A stretch of 64,000 nucleotides of DNA from contig NZ_JAUQTB010000001.1 of assembly GCF_030580655.1 (NCBI RefSeq), forward strand, positions 1 through 64,000, read 5' to 3'. The notes beneath the pieces are model-generated. The model had not been told where the DNA came from, made no database searches, and saw only the letters and a list, made by a program, of their open reading frames with translations. Below are positions 41,992 through 49,878 of the stretch, piece after piece (within the stretch, counting starts at the first letter, position 1; the number at the start of each line of letters is the position of its first letter). Origin of the DNA: Paenibacillus lacisoli. GTDB taxonomy: Bacteria > Bacillota > Bacilli > Paenibacillales > Paenibacillaceae. Both the position numbers and the translations under genes were made by a program.

Positions 41992-42261
41992 TTACCAGCT
42001 CGCCTTGGCTATGCCAGGGATTTGTCCCCGGTGTGCTAACTCGCGAAAAGCGATTCGGGATATTTTGAATTTACGCAGATAGCCTCTGGGACGGCCTGTC
42101 AGTTCACACCGATTCTTCAGCCGGGTTGGTGACGCATCACGCGGAAGCTTCTGCAAGGCCAGATAATCCCCTTTAGCATGCAGTTCCCTGCGTAGCTCAG
42201 CATAACGGCTTACGGTTGCTTGTCTCTGTTTTTGCTTCACGATTTTTGATTTCTTAGCCAT
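41992..42261 (-). CDS. rpsN: 30S ribosomal protein S14, zinc-independent (C-) form
   Basis: An 89-residue S14 protein: [19 protein letters not shown] at the start and [40 protein letters not shown] at the end. It has a single Cys and lacks the CxxC...CxxC zinc ribbon of the 61-residue S14, so it is the zinc-free paralog (as B. subtilis YhzA/RpsN2), normally expressed under zinc limitation. ATG 42261 has GGGAGG upstream. It lies 21 bases after the CobW-GTPase gene, in the same operon, under a Zur-type box at 43532-43546. Confidence 0.95.
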   Translation of the reverse strand: MAKKSKIVKQKQRQATVSRYAELRRELHAKGDYLALQKLPRDASPTRLKNRCELTGRPRGYLRKFKISRIAFRELAHRGQIPGIAKASW

Positions 42262-42282
42262 TCCTTTAGCCTCCCTCTTATA

Positions 42283-43482
42283 TTATGAAGTTTGAACAGG
42301 CCATGGGAGTGGATTGTTAAAGTGGTTCCATTCCATAGGCATCTCTTCATCCGACAGCAGACATTGATCCAGAGACAGCTCCAGCCGCTCACGATCCATC
42401 TGAATCCCGATCAGGACGATCTCAGTCATCCGGTCACCCCATTCTGGGTCCCAACGCTTCAGGACTTCGGGTTCTTCCTTCAAAATCAACTCCTGGTCAG
42501 CCTTAGGCAGAGATGCTACCCAATAACCAGCAGGCCCGAACTGAATGGAGGATCCTGCCTGGCTTAGTGTTGCAGCAATATCTCCAGCTGCAGCCAGCCA
42601 GACGAACCCTTTGGCACGCACAACCTCTTCCGGCCATTCATTCATAAATTCTGCAAGGCGAGCCGGGTGAAAGGGTCTTCGTCTGCGGTATACCCAGGAC
42701 CCGATACCATACTCCTCGGTTTCAGGCGTATGGGATTCTTTGTTAAGCTCCTGTATCCAACCGGCGGATGAACGGATGCGCTCAAAATCGAACAAACCGG
42801 TGTTTAATATCTCCGAAGGATGAATCTCTCCGTGTACCGTACGAATCAGCTTGGCTGTCGGCTGAAGCTTGCGGAGTACACGTTCAAGCTTGCGAAGTTC
42901 ATTTTCTTCGACGAGATCACATTTGTTTAACAGCAGTACGTCACAGGTCTCAATTTGGTCGATAAGAAGATCAACGACATCACGCAGATCCTCTTCAACC
43001 ACATCTTCTGCCCGGTCCAGCAAACATTGTCCTGAAGCAAAATCATGCCAAAAGCGGTTCGCATCCACAACGGTTACCATACAATCCAGTCTGGCAATTC
43101 CCGTCAAGTCAATCCCTGATTCTTCATCTGCGTATGTAAAGGTTTGGGCTACCGGCACAGGTTCACTGATGCCAGTGGATTCAATAAGGATATAATCAAA
43201 TCGCCCTTCTTGAGCAAGGTTCTGCACTTCTCTCAAAAGATCCTCACGTAATGTACAGCAAATACAGCCGTTGGACATCTCCACCAGCTTCTCTTCCGTG
43301 CGGGACAGTGCTCCTTCACCTCGAACCAGTGAGGCATCGATATTGACTTCACTCATATCATTCACGATGACAGCCACTCGAAGGCCTTCCCGATTGTGGA
43401 GAATGTGATTTAACACCGTGGTCTTACCAGATCCCAAATATCCGCTCAATACGGTTACAGGTACAGCATATTGATTATCCAT
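42283..43482 (-). CDS. CobW/COG0523-family zinc-associated GTPase (YciC/ZagA-like)
   Basis: A 399-residue metal chaperone-type GTPase: Walker A GYLGSGKTT near residue 15, the metal-binding CxCC in SNGCICCTL near residue 72, Walker B region in YILIESTGISEP, and guanine motif NKCD. A CobW C-terminal domain follows. Members of the YciC/ZagA group deliver zinc to essential proteins when zinc is scarce. The neighbouring zinc-independent S14 gene and a Zur-type operator upstream support that role. ATG 43482 has AAGGAGATGAGG upstream. Confidence 0.93.
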   Translation of the reverse strand: MDNQYAVPVTVLSGYLGSGKTTVLNHILHNREGLRVAVIVNDMSEVNIDASLVRGEGALSRTEEKLVEMSNGCICCTLREDLLREVQNLAQEGRFDYILIESTGISEPVPVAQTFTYADEESGIDLTGIARLDCMVTVVDANRFWHDFASGQCLLDRAEDVVEEDLRDVVDLLIDQIETCDVLLLNKCDLVEENELRKLERVLRKLQPTAKLIRTVHGEIHPSEILNTGLFDFERIRSSAGWIQELNKESHTPETEEYGIGSWVYRRRRPFHPARLAEFMNEWPEEVVRAKGFVWLAAAGDIAATLSQAGSSIQFGPAGYWVASLPKADQELILKEEPEVLKRWDPEWGDRMTEIVLIGIQMDRERLELSLDQCLLSDEEMPMEWNHFNNPLPWPVQTS

Positions 43483-43531
43483 ATCCTCATCTCCTTATTT
43501 TAAGCAGCTTTATGGCTGTACAATTCGTTAA

Positions 43532-43546
43532 TAGTAATTTTTACGA
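43532..43546 (-). promoter_or_regulatory. Zur-like operator
   Basis: TAGTAATTTTTACGA on the plus strand is TCGTAAAAATTACTA on the minus strand. It matches the Bacillus Zur consensus TCGTAATNATTACGA at all but two defined positions. It lies about 50 bases upstream of the CobW-GTPase start. Zur repression in zinc sufficiency is inferred. Confidence 0.72.
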
Positions 43547-43608
43547 TTAACAATTTAAACTATATTCTTCCCTCATCCGACTTGTCAAGCTGTATTATTC
43601 AAAATAGA

Positions 43609-43637
43609 AAAAACGTGCTGCCAAGCAGCACGTTTTG
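43609..43637 (-). terminator. Intrinsic terminator after the SLH gene
   Basis: AAAACGTGCTGC (43610-43621) and GCAGCACGTTTT (43625-43636) are a 12-bp perfect stem around CAA. The minus strand follows with T runs. Confidence 0.85.
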
Positions 43638-43684
43638 CAAGATAAATTTCTTCAGAGTTATCTCACCCTAAGTTTGTCAAACAA

Positions 43685-44446
43685 TCATTGAGCTTTCGCC
43701 TCGTACAGTCGCTGCAGAATCGTGACTGCCTCTGCACGGGTCACTAGTGCTGCAGGACGCAGATATCCATGATCAGCCGTCATCACACCCATCCGGGTTA
43801 AAGTATAGAACGCTTCCGCCTTCATCCCCTGTGAATCGCCGTCATATTCGTATCCCGCTGCTGTCTTATTGATGTAAAGGACCGGATAATAAGCGGAGAA
43901 ATTATCATAGTAACTGGATGGCCGAACTTTAATGTCCTTGTATTGGGCTGCGGCATTCACAATTTCCTGAAGTTCGGGATGTAGTGTCTGATTCGCACGA
44001 TCGGTCTTAATCGAAGCGATCATCATCACATCCCAGCGTGTTAATGGCTTATTGGGCTGAATATAAAATTGATAATTCGGATAAATCCCGCCTACTTTTT
44101 CAGCAAAGGGCCAGACATATTCTCCATTAAATACGGCAGCAAAATCGTTATGGGCCCAGTGTCTACGTGCGTCTGCAAACTCCGAAATTTTTCCTTTCGA
44201 ATAATCAATTTCCGGAAAAAGCTTATGAAACATATGTACAAATTCTGCTTTCGTAATTGTCTTGTCAGGTCTGAAGGCATCCCCGTATCCGTTAACGGCT
44301 CCTTTCTCCATCATAAAACGAACAGCATCTGCAGCCCAGGCATATTTGGTGTTCTCAACATCTGAGAATGGACTTGCCGCAAATGCAGAGGAACTCGGCA
44401 GCAAAACTGCGGTTGTCAGAAGAAAAGTACCTATTAATTTTTTCAA
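43685..44446 (-). CDS. S-layer homology (SLH) domain protein
   Basis: A 253-residue secreted protein with a signal peptide (KKLIGTFLLTTAVLLPSSSAFA, cleavage after AFA near residue 23). SLH modules: PFSDVENTKYAWAADAVRFM with GYGDAFRPDKTITKAEFVHMF at the N-terminus, a degenerate middle copy (PNYQFYIQPNKPLTRWDVMM), and MGVMTADHGYLRPAALVTRAEAVTILQRLY at the C-terminus. SLH triplets anchor proteins to pyruvylated secondary cell-wall polymers. No separate functional domain is evident, so it may itself be a wall-surface component. ATG 44446 has AAGGAAGTG upstream. Single gene. Confidence 0.9.
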   Translation of the reverse strand: MKKLIGTFLLTTAVLLPSSSAFAASPFSDVENTKYAWAADAVRFMMEKGAVNGYGDAFRPDKTITKAEFVHMFHKLFPEIDYSKGKISEFADARRHWAHNDFAAVFNGEYVWPFAEKVGGIYPNYQFYIQPNKPLTRWDVMMIASIKTDRANQTLHPELQEIVNAAAQYKDIKVRPSSYYDNFSAYYPVLYINKTAAGYEYDGDSQGMKAEAFYTLTRMGVMTADHGYLRPAALVTRAEAVTILQRLYEAKAQ

Positions 44447-44572
44447 TCTTTCACTTCCTTATGATATGGATTTAGTATATTAAAACTCTTCTACACACTA
44501 TGATATCGGCATCTGAGGCTGATGAGGTGAATAAGGGCAACATTACTCTATCAAATATTTAGAATAAAGCAT

Positions 44573-44607
44573 CAAAAAGACGATCATTCAGAGATGTTCG
44601 CCTTTTG
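44573..44607 (-). terminator. Terminator after the basic protein gene
   Basis: On the minus strand AAAAGGCGAACAT and ATGATCGTCTTTTT pair at 11 of 13 positions around CTCTGA, with a T run. It is 15 bases after the stop codon. Confidence 0.65.
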
Positions 44608-44621
44608 GCTAAAATTAAGAA

Positions 44622-44987
44622 TTACAAGCTGGCCTTGAAGCATTTTTTACGAGTACGCCGCTGACTTCTTATGGAGACTCTCAGACTAACATCTACCGAT
44701 GGTTTGCAGCGAGTTCTGCTGCGCTTCCTAATTTTCGTCTTTTCTTTACTTCTCCAATACACAGAATCTATGGGACCTCCCGGATAAACACTGAATTGCA
44801 ATCTTTTACGATAGACCTTCCCCTTTTTCCTGACATCCAGACCGATCACGAAGCGAATCCGGCGTTTGACTGCTGCTGGTTGTTGATCACGATTTTTCAA
44901 TTTTAGCTGTAATGGAAGCCAGAGTTCTTTACCTGACTCAACCTGCACAAGCGAACTCTCGGTCAGCAAAGACCTTTGTTTAATCAT
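44622..44987 (-). CDS. Small basic protein of unknown function
   Basis: A 121-residue protein. The N-terminal 80 residues look like a small beta domain (SSLVQVESGKELWLPLQLKL, RRIRFVIGLDVRKKGKVYRK, LQFSVYPGGP). The C-terminal 40 are extremely Arg/Lys/Ser-rich (KEKTKIRKRSRTRC and RTRKKC), which suggests nucleic-acid or polyanion binding. The ATG overlaps the stop of the preceding repeat protein (ATGA), so the two are translationally coupled and probably work together. No family recognised. Confidence 0.62.
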   Translation of the reverse strand: MIKQRSLLTESSLVQVESGKELWLPLQLKLKNRDQQPAAVKRRIRFVIGLDVRKKGKVYRKRLQFSVYPGGPIDSVYWRSKEKTKIRKRSRTRCKPSVDVSLRVSIRSQRRTRKKCFKASL

Positions 44988-45844
44988 GTATTCACCTGTA
45001 CGGTAGCTTTAACTCGATACGTGCCCGCAGCCAGGTCACCGAACAAATACAGGCCACCCTCATTGGCTCTTGTAATCTGAACCACATTTTCCACTCCGTT
45101 ATTAATTGCATATAATGCGACAAGAGCACCAGGGACGGCAGCACCACTCGATGAATCGGTTATAATTCCGCTCAGTGTTCCTGTATTGGCATTTGGATCT
45201 GCAGCCAGGTTAATGTCAAGCGGAGCATATTCGGTTCCCGAAATGCCAACTGGAGCACTCTGATTAGGGAGATATCCGGAGATAGAGGACTGAACATAAT
45301 AAGTACCGCTGGCCAGATTAGCAAAGAGATACTGTCCGGATGCGTTAGAAGTAACGGAACCGAGCTGGGTAATGGTTGAACCGCTTGTTTGAAACAGGTT
45401 GACTGTAGCATTATTTATGGGCTGGCTCGTGGCGTTGTCACGGACGATTCCAAAAACTGCTCCCGTTGTCGCAGCCGTATCGGTCTGCATCGTAATGGTC
45501 ACCGTTGTTGAGCGACCCTGACTGACACTTAATGGGGTGCGAAGCGGCGTAAGGTACCCCGGTTCAGAAGCAGTAATAAAATAAGAACCCACCTGAATAT
45601 CGGGAAATACAAACTGACCTTGAGGGTTGCTGTTCACATGCTGGATCGGTGCTCCCTGAGAATTAAATAACTGGACAGTTGCCCCTTCAATTCTTGAACC
45701 ATTAGCCGCAGCTACAGTACCCTGGATCTGGCCAACCGAAGCCGCGGGCTGTGCTTGAAGCGATAAATTAACACTTTCTTCCCTATTGCCTTCCAGCACA
45801 ACAGGTGCACTCTGCTGTAATTTATAACGATCTGAAATTGGCAT
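44984..45844 (-). CDS. Carboxypeptidase-regulatory-like (CnaB-type) triple-repeat protein without signal peptide
   Basis: A 286-residue protein containing three tandem transthyretin-like/CarboxypepD_reg domains, at roughly 35-115, 120-205 and 212-283. Each has an opening such as GQIQGTVAAANGSRIEGATV, GAVFGIVRDNATSQPINNATV or GTLSGIITDSSSGAAVPGALV, then a G-x-Y/F-x-F and an ...GxYxVxAS/SS closing strand. Such domains usually occur in secreted surface proteins, but there is no N-terminal signal peptide and no LPxTG or SLH anchor. Presence on the spore or in a non-Sec export route is possible. The stop overlaps the start of the basic protein gene. Confidence 0.72.
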   Translation of the reverse strand: MPISDRYKLQQSAPVVLEGNREESVNLSLQAQPAASVGQIQGTVAAANGSRIEGATVQLFNSQGAPIQHVNSNPQGQFVFPDIQVGSYFITASEPGYLTPLRTPLSVSQGRSTTVTITMQTDTAATTGAVFGIVRDNATSQPINNATVNLFQTSGSTITQLGSVTSNASGQYLFANLASGTYYVQSSISGYLPNQSAPVGISGTEYAPLDINLAADPNANTGTLSGIITDSSSGAAVPGALVALYAINNGVENVVQITRANEGGLYLFGDLAAGTYRVKATVQVNT

Positions 45845-45917
45845 CGGATCCCCCTCCTACCGTATACAAATCACGGTATGCGTAAGTGATCCTTTTGCTT
45901 GGACGGGTGCATAAACA

Positions 45918-45948
45918 CAAAAAAGTGTACGCTTCATCGCACACTTTC
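45918..45948 (-). terminator. Intrinsic terminator after desR
   Basis: On the minus strand AAAGTGTGCG and CGTACACTTTTTT pair with one mismatch around ATGAAG, followed by T. About 40 bases after the desR stop codon. Confidence 0.72.
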
Positions 45949-45990
45949 CACACATAATATGTTTATGTTGCTTGCTAAGGCACCCATTGA

Positions 45991-46599
45991 TTAATGGGAC
46001 TTAAACCAGCCCTTTTCCTTAAAATGCTTAATGGCTTCGATCCGGTTGCTCACGTTCAGCTTGTCCAGAATAACCGATACATAGTTTCGCACCGTGCCGG
46101 TAGTTATAAAAAGCTCACTGGAAATTTCCTTTGTATTCTTGCCTTCTGCGATGAGTTCAAGGACTTCCTTTTCCCGCTCGGTCAAAGGATTCTTCTCGCC
46201 ATACCCGTCATCGACCAGTTCAGAAGCATAGATGCGCCGCCCGGCCATGACGCTGCGAATCGTCTGTGCCAGCTCTTCAATCGGACTGTCTTTTAACAGA
46301 TAGCCGCTGACGCCTGCCTTAAGTGCACGTTCGAAATAACCGCTGCGGGCAAAGGTCGTCAGGATAATCACTTTACAGCTGCTGTTTCCCTTCATCTCCT
46401 CCGCCGCATCCAGACCGCTCTTGGCCGGCATTTCAATATCCATAATACAGATGTCCGGCTGATGCTTGTGAACCAGCTGCAGGGCCTCCTCGCCATTACT
46501 CGCTCTGCCGATGACTTCCATATCATCCTCCAGATCGAGCAGTGAGGCCAGCGCACCAAGCAGCATACGCTGATCCTCAGCTATAATTATTCGAATCAT
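45991..46599 (-). CDS. desR: Response regulator DesR (NarL/FixJ family)
   Basis: A 202-residue regulator. The receiver domain has EDQ in IIIAEDQRMLLGALASLLDLE, phospho-Asp in ICIMDIEMPAKSGLDAAEEM (about residue 54), TTFARSGYFERALKAGVSGYLLKDSP, and a LuxR-type HTH (LTEREKEVLELIAEGKNTKEI and TVRNYVSVILDKLNV). Similarity to B. subtilis DesR is very high by eye. Phosphorylated DesR activates the desaturase gene when membranes become rigid in the cold. ATG 46599 with GGAGAG upstream. Lies at the end of the des-desK-desR order. Confidence 0.93.
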   Translation of the reverse strand: MIRIIIAEDQRMLLGALASLLDLEDDMEVIGRASNGEEALQLVHKHQPDICIMDIEMPAKSGLDAAEEMKGNSSCKVIILTTFARSGYFERALKAGVSGYLLKDSPIEELAQTIRSVMAGRRIYASELVDDGYGEKNPLTEREKEVLELIAEGKNTKEISSELFITTGTVRNYVSVILDKLNVSNRIEAIKHFKEKGWFKSH

Positions 46600-46644
46600 T
46601 GCACGCTCTCCTTTGTTGGTGAGTTTAAAAGCCGGAAGCTTGAA

Positions 46645-47766
46645 TTATACCTGCCGCTGTACCGCATTCGGTACAACAATGATTAAATCCGTTCCTTGCG
46701 AAGAATTGATCGACATACTCCCGTTGATAAATTCCAGACGCTCCCGCATTCCCCTTAACCCATTGCCATGATAGGTTCCCTGCTGCAGATGGATGCCAAT
46801 TCCATTGTCTTTTACCCGCAGGACAAGTTCGGTGCGGCTGGGACGGATCGAAATATTGCATATTGTAGCCTCGCTGTGCTTGACGACATTCGTAACGGCT
46901 TCTTTCAGGCACATGCTCAGTACATTTTCAGTCATGAGTGATATATCACTTGGTTCATGCTCCCACACGATTACGGATTCGATGTCTGCTGCCTTCAAAA
47001 TCTGTTCCACCCGGAACAGTTCGTCCTCCAGCCTCGTCCCGCGCATTTGAGTAACCATTTCACGCACTTCCTTCAGGGCTGTGCGTGCGGTCTGCCGGAC
47101 GTCGCGCATCTCTTCCTGGGCCTGGCGGGGATTCCGGGTAATCAGTTTGCCGGCCAATTCACTTTTCAAGCCGATCAGAGAAAGCTTCTGGCCGAGCGTG
47201 TCATGCAGATCACGTGCAATCCGCTGTCGTTCTTCCAGCTTCACCAGCTCGGAGATCCGCTTATTAGCATGCTCCAGCTGGCCCTGCAGCTGATCCTGTT
47301 TATTTTTGTTATGCGTATTGACAGGAACCAGAATAACTGCGATCAGACTGATGAGTACAAATGGCAGCTGGGTAATAACGACTTCATTATTTGTAAAAAG
47401 GCTGTAGTAGATCATACCTAGTGTACTGACCAGATGTACGGTATAAAGTGTGATAAAGCCTGCTTTATTCTGAATATTCCCGATAAAGAAGGCCAGAAAC
47501 AACGAGAAGTACACAAATCCGAACAACACACCCATAAGAGCGGAGATGCTAATCTGCACTCCGTACCACAGGTAGGTCTGCCACCCCTTGAAAATCAAGG
47601 AGAGCAGATTCGAACTGAAGAAAATAATAACGACCAGCACACCGAATACGACATGACCCTTGGAGAATGATCCGATGATAAAGTAAAAAGGCAATATAAA
47701 ACAAACCAGCCATACATACAGATTCATGCCTGTGTTTCTGCGAAAGATATCCTGCCATTTATTCAT
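46645..47766 (-). CDS. desK: Membrane thermosensor kinase DesK
   Basis: A 373-residue kinase with about five hydrophobic segments in the first 155 residues, then a HisKA_3 dimerisation domain LEERQRIARDLHDTLGQKLSL (phospho-His about 188) and an HATPase domain (MCLKEAVTNVVKHS, VKDNGIGI, GNGLRGMRERLEF). DesK senses membrane thickness/fluidity. ATG 47766 follows AAGGTGAACG. It lies between the desaturase gene and desR, with 45 bases to desR, so kinase and regulator are probably co-transcribed. Confidence 0.93.
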   Translation of the reverse strand: MNKWQDIFRRNTGMNLYVWLVCFILPFYFIIGSFSKGHVVFGVLVVIIFFSSNLLSLIFKGWQTYLWYGVQISISALMGVLFGFVYFSLFLAFFIGNIQNKAGFITLYTVHLVSTLGMIYYSLFTNNEVVITQLPFVLISLIAVILVPVNTHNKNKQDQLQGQLEHANKRISELVKLEERQRIARDLHDTLGQKLSLIGLKSELAGKLITRNPRQAQEEMRDVRQTARTALKEVREMVTQMRGTRLEDELFRVEQILKAADIESVIVWEHEPSDISLMTENVLSMCLKEAVTNVVKHSEATICNISIRPSRTELVLRVKDNGIGIHLQQGTYHGNGLRGMRERLEFINGSMSINSSQGTDLIIVVPNAVQRQV

Positions 47767-47902
47767 TCGTTCACCTTTGCCATCTGAGAAAATCGGTTTT
47801 CATTTATCCCAAACATCTTGATGAGCTGGGAAAAGCGTTACTACCAGTATATCCTCTACAGCGATGGATTTCATTCCTTTAGCTGATTCTTAACGACCTG
47901 GG

Positions 47903-48949
47903 TCAGGCACCTTTTTGCTGCTGTTTCAGTCTATTCGTGTTGATTTGCGAGTTTTTCTGCAGCTTTCTGTAGGAATAAAAACTCATAAATGATTTGGTTT
48001 GCTCATCCCACAGACGAAATGAGATGGCTTTGAAACTTGAAGTGATGGTGATCGTCGTCGCTTTTTGCAGCGGCGGAGTCGCCTCATGTGCATCCTCGAG
48101 ATAATAATTCGGTACCCGAGGGCTCAAATGATGAACATGATGAAAGCCGATATTCCCGGTCATCCATTGCAGCATTTTGGGAAGCTTGTAGTAAGAACTT
48201 CCTTCTACTGCAGCCTGAACATAAGACCACTCTTCCTCATTTTCAAAATAAGAATCCTCAAAGGTATGCTGAACATAGAACAACCAGATTCCCAGCATGC
48301 TTGCCGTATAGAAGACGGGTAATTGGATGAGCAGAAATGCTTTCCAACCTACCAGAAGACAAAGGGCAGTATAAAGAAGAACAATGAAGAGGTTCGTAAC
48401 ATACACATTCGTCCGTTCCTTGCGTTTGGCCCCTCTCCGATTAAAACGGTATTGAATCAGAAAGACGGCAATCGGTCCAAGACCAAACAATACAAACGGA
48501 TTACGATAAAAGCGGTAACCGAGCTTTACGTACCAAGGTGCCTCTGTATACTCGTCAACCGTCATGATCCAGATATCACCGGTTCCGCGTTTATCCAGAT
48601 TGCTGCTGGTAGCATGGTGAACAGAGTGGCTGTATTTCCACTGCATATAGGGAGTGAGCGTAATGACACCTGTTAATGTGCCTATGATATCGTTAGCGCG
48701 CCGGCTCTTGAAGAACGAACCGTGACAGCAATCGTGGAAGATAATAAACGTGCGGATAACAAAACCAGCGGCAACTATCGTAAGCGGCAGTGCCAGCCAA
48801 AAGGACACAGACAAGGCGAAATAAGCCGCGGCCCATAGTGCAATCAGTGGCACTATGGTATTTACCATCTGGATGATACTTGATTTCAGATTCGTTTTTT
48901 CGAATGGGGCAACTTCTTTTTTGAGGTGAAGCGGATTCGGGGTGGTCAT
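47903..48949 (-). CDS. des: Acyl-lipid desaturase Des (delta-5 type)
   Basis: A 348-residue membrane di-iron desaturase. The three His boxes are HDCCHGSF (about residue 72), HSVHHATS (about 108) and HHVHHLSPR (about 275), with hydrophobic segments between them. It introduces a double bond into membrane phospholipid acyl chains to restore fluidity in the cold. ATG 48949 follows GGAGAG. It is upstream of desK-desR; an operator-like element at 49043-49079 is where DesR would act. Confidence 0.93.
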   Translation of the reverse strand: MTTPNPLHLKKEVAPFEKTNLKSSIIQMVNTIVPLIALWAAAYFALSVSFWLALPLTIVAAGFVIRTFIIFHDCCHGSFFKSRRANDIIGTLTGVITLTPYMQWKYSHSVHHATSSNLDKRGTGDIWIMTVDEYTEAPWYVKLGYRFYRNPFVLFGLGPIAVFLIQYRFNRRGAKRKERTNVYVTNLFIVLLYTALCLLVGWKAFLLIQLPVFYTASMLGIWLFYVQHTFEDSYFENEEEWSYVQAAVEGSSYYKLPKMLQWMTGNIGFHHVHHLSPRVPNYYLEDAHEATPPLQKATTITITSSFKAISFRLWDEQTKSFMSFYSYRKLQKNSQINTNRLKQQQKGA

Positions 48950-49042
48950 GTTGAACTCTCCTTCACTGTGACGTTCCGGCTCATCTGCCGGTTCCCACGC
49001 GATTCTACTTCTGATTTTAGAGGTTTCACCCCGTATTCAGAA

Positions 49043-49079
49043 GTCATAAACGTCAAGTGAGGAGTATGACAAATGTCAT
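49043..49079 (-). promoter_or_regulatory. Candidate DesR binding region upstream of des
   Basis: ATGACAAATGTCAT (49066-49079) has inverted ATGACA/TGTCAT arms, and a second, weaker GTCATAAACGTCA element lies at 49043-49055 about 20 bp away, overlapping a TTGACG-like -35. The position relative to the des start (about 95-130 bases upstream) suits a DesR tandem site. Inferred from symmetry and location. Confidence 0.5.
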
Positions 49080-49146
49080 GGATCATCGTTTACATCGATA
49101 AGCAATCGAGATACGCTCGACCGCCTATCAATGTATGAGGACGCTC

Positions 49147-49764
49147 TCATTTGTGAGCGGTTGCGAGGAATGGAGGATCTTCATGAATATCCTTGTCAGG
49201 TGCCGTATGTACCCAGCGGGTGAACAAGACCCGGAGTCCGGCTCTTGTCGGTCCGCAGGTGAAAGGCCCTGCCTGTCTGCCAGGCTCACGGGTAAAACGG
49301 GCTACACGGATCGTTCTCCAATGCCCATCCTCGCCAGCAGCACGAATAATAACAGCATCATTCATCTGCGAAGCCCGTATGGTCACCTGCTGACCCTTCC
49401 AGTCCGGTACTGGGGACAATGACCAATCTGAGCACCCGTTCGTAACCACTACAGCCAGGTTAGGCTGACCGTCATTGATCTCGATGCCTGCCTTGATCCA
49501 CTGCTGCGTGCCTTTCCATAGCATTAATCCTGCCTGGTCGTATAATTCGGTGAACGTATCCAGCTTGAAGGACACTTCTACAGCTGAGTTATCTTCCCAT
49601 GAGCTTAACAGGGCATGGCCATTGTCGTGCTTGAAGCCGTACATCGTTTCCTCCCAATAGTCACTTCCTTCTGCAGCTTGGACAATCATACCGTCTTCTG
49701 TAAGTTCAACTTTCTCGGGTTGAACGGTCCACGTCCCTTTTTGCCAATTCACTATGTTTTCCAT
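49147..49764 (-). CDS. DUF1349 domain protein
   Basis: A 205-residue beta-sandwich protein of the DUF1349/regulation-of-enolase type (concanavalin-like fold): VNWQKGTWTVQPEKVEL at the N-terminus, AGLMLWKGTQQWIKAGIEI and HWRTIRVARFTREPGRQAGPFTCGPTRAGLRVLF as family blocks. Function in Bacillus relatives is unknown; a carbohydrate-binding role has been suggested for the fold. ATG 49764 with GAAGGAG upstream; ATG 49770 is an alternative. Single gene. Confidence 0.85.
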   Translation of the reverse strand: MENIVNWQKGTWTVQPEKVELTEDGMIVQAAEGSDYWEETMYGFKHDNGHALLSSWEDNSAVEVSFKLDTFTELYDQAGLMLWKGTQQWIKAGIEINDGQPNLAVVVTNGCSDWSLSPVPDWKGQQVTIRASQMNDAVIIRAAGEDGHWRTIRVARFTREPGRQAGPFTCGPTRAGLRVLFTRWVHTAPDKDIHEDPPFLATAHK

Positions 49765-49809
49765 GTTCATACACTCCTTCATTATGATTCCAGATCCATT
49801 ATCGCATAC

Positions 49810-49837
49810 AAAAAACACACCCTGCAAAGGTGTGCTT
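49810..49837 (-). terminator. Intrinsic terminator after the mscS-type gene
   Basis: On the minus strand AGCACACC and GGGTGTGT pair around TTTGCA, followed by TTTTTT. About 40 bases after the channel gene stop codon. Confidence 0.72.
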
Positions 49838-49878
49838 CATGGCGTCATTCTTGAGTTACTTTTTACTATGATTCAGAT

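Noticed and set aside
46957-47421. Long open frame on the plus strand opposite desK (154 codons)
   Set aside because: It is antisense to a well-supported kinase gene; composition follows codon positions of desK and no ribosome binding site or family feature is present.
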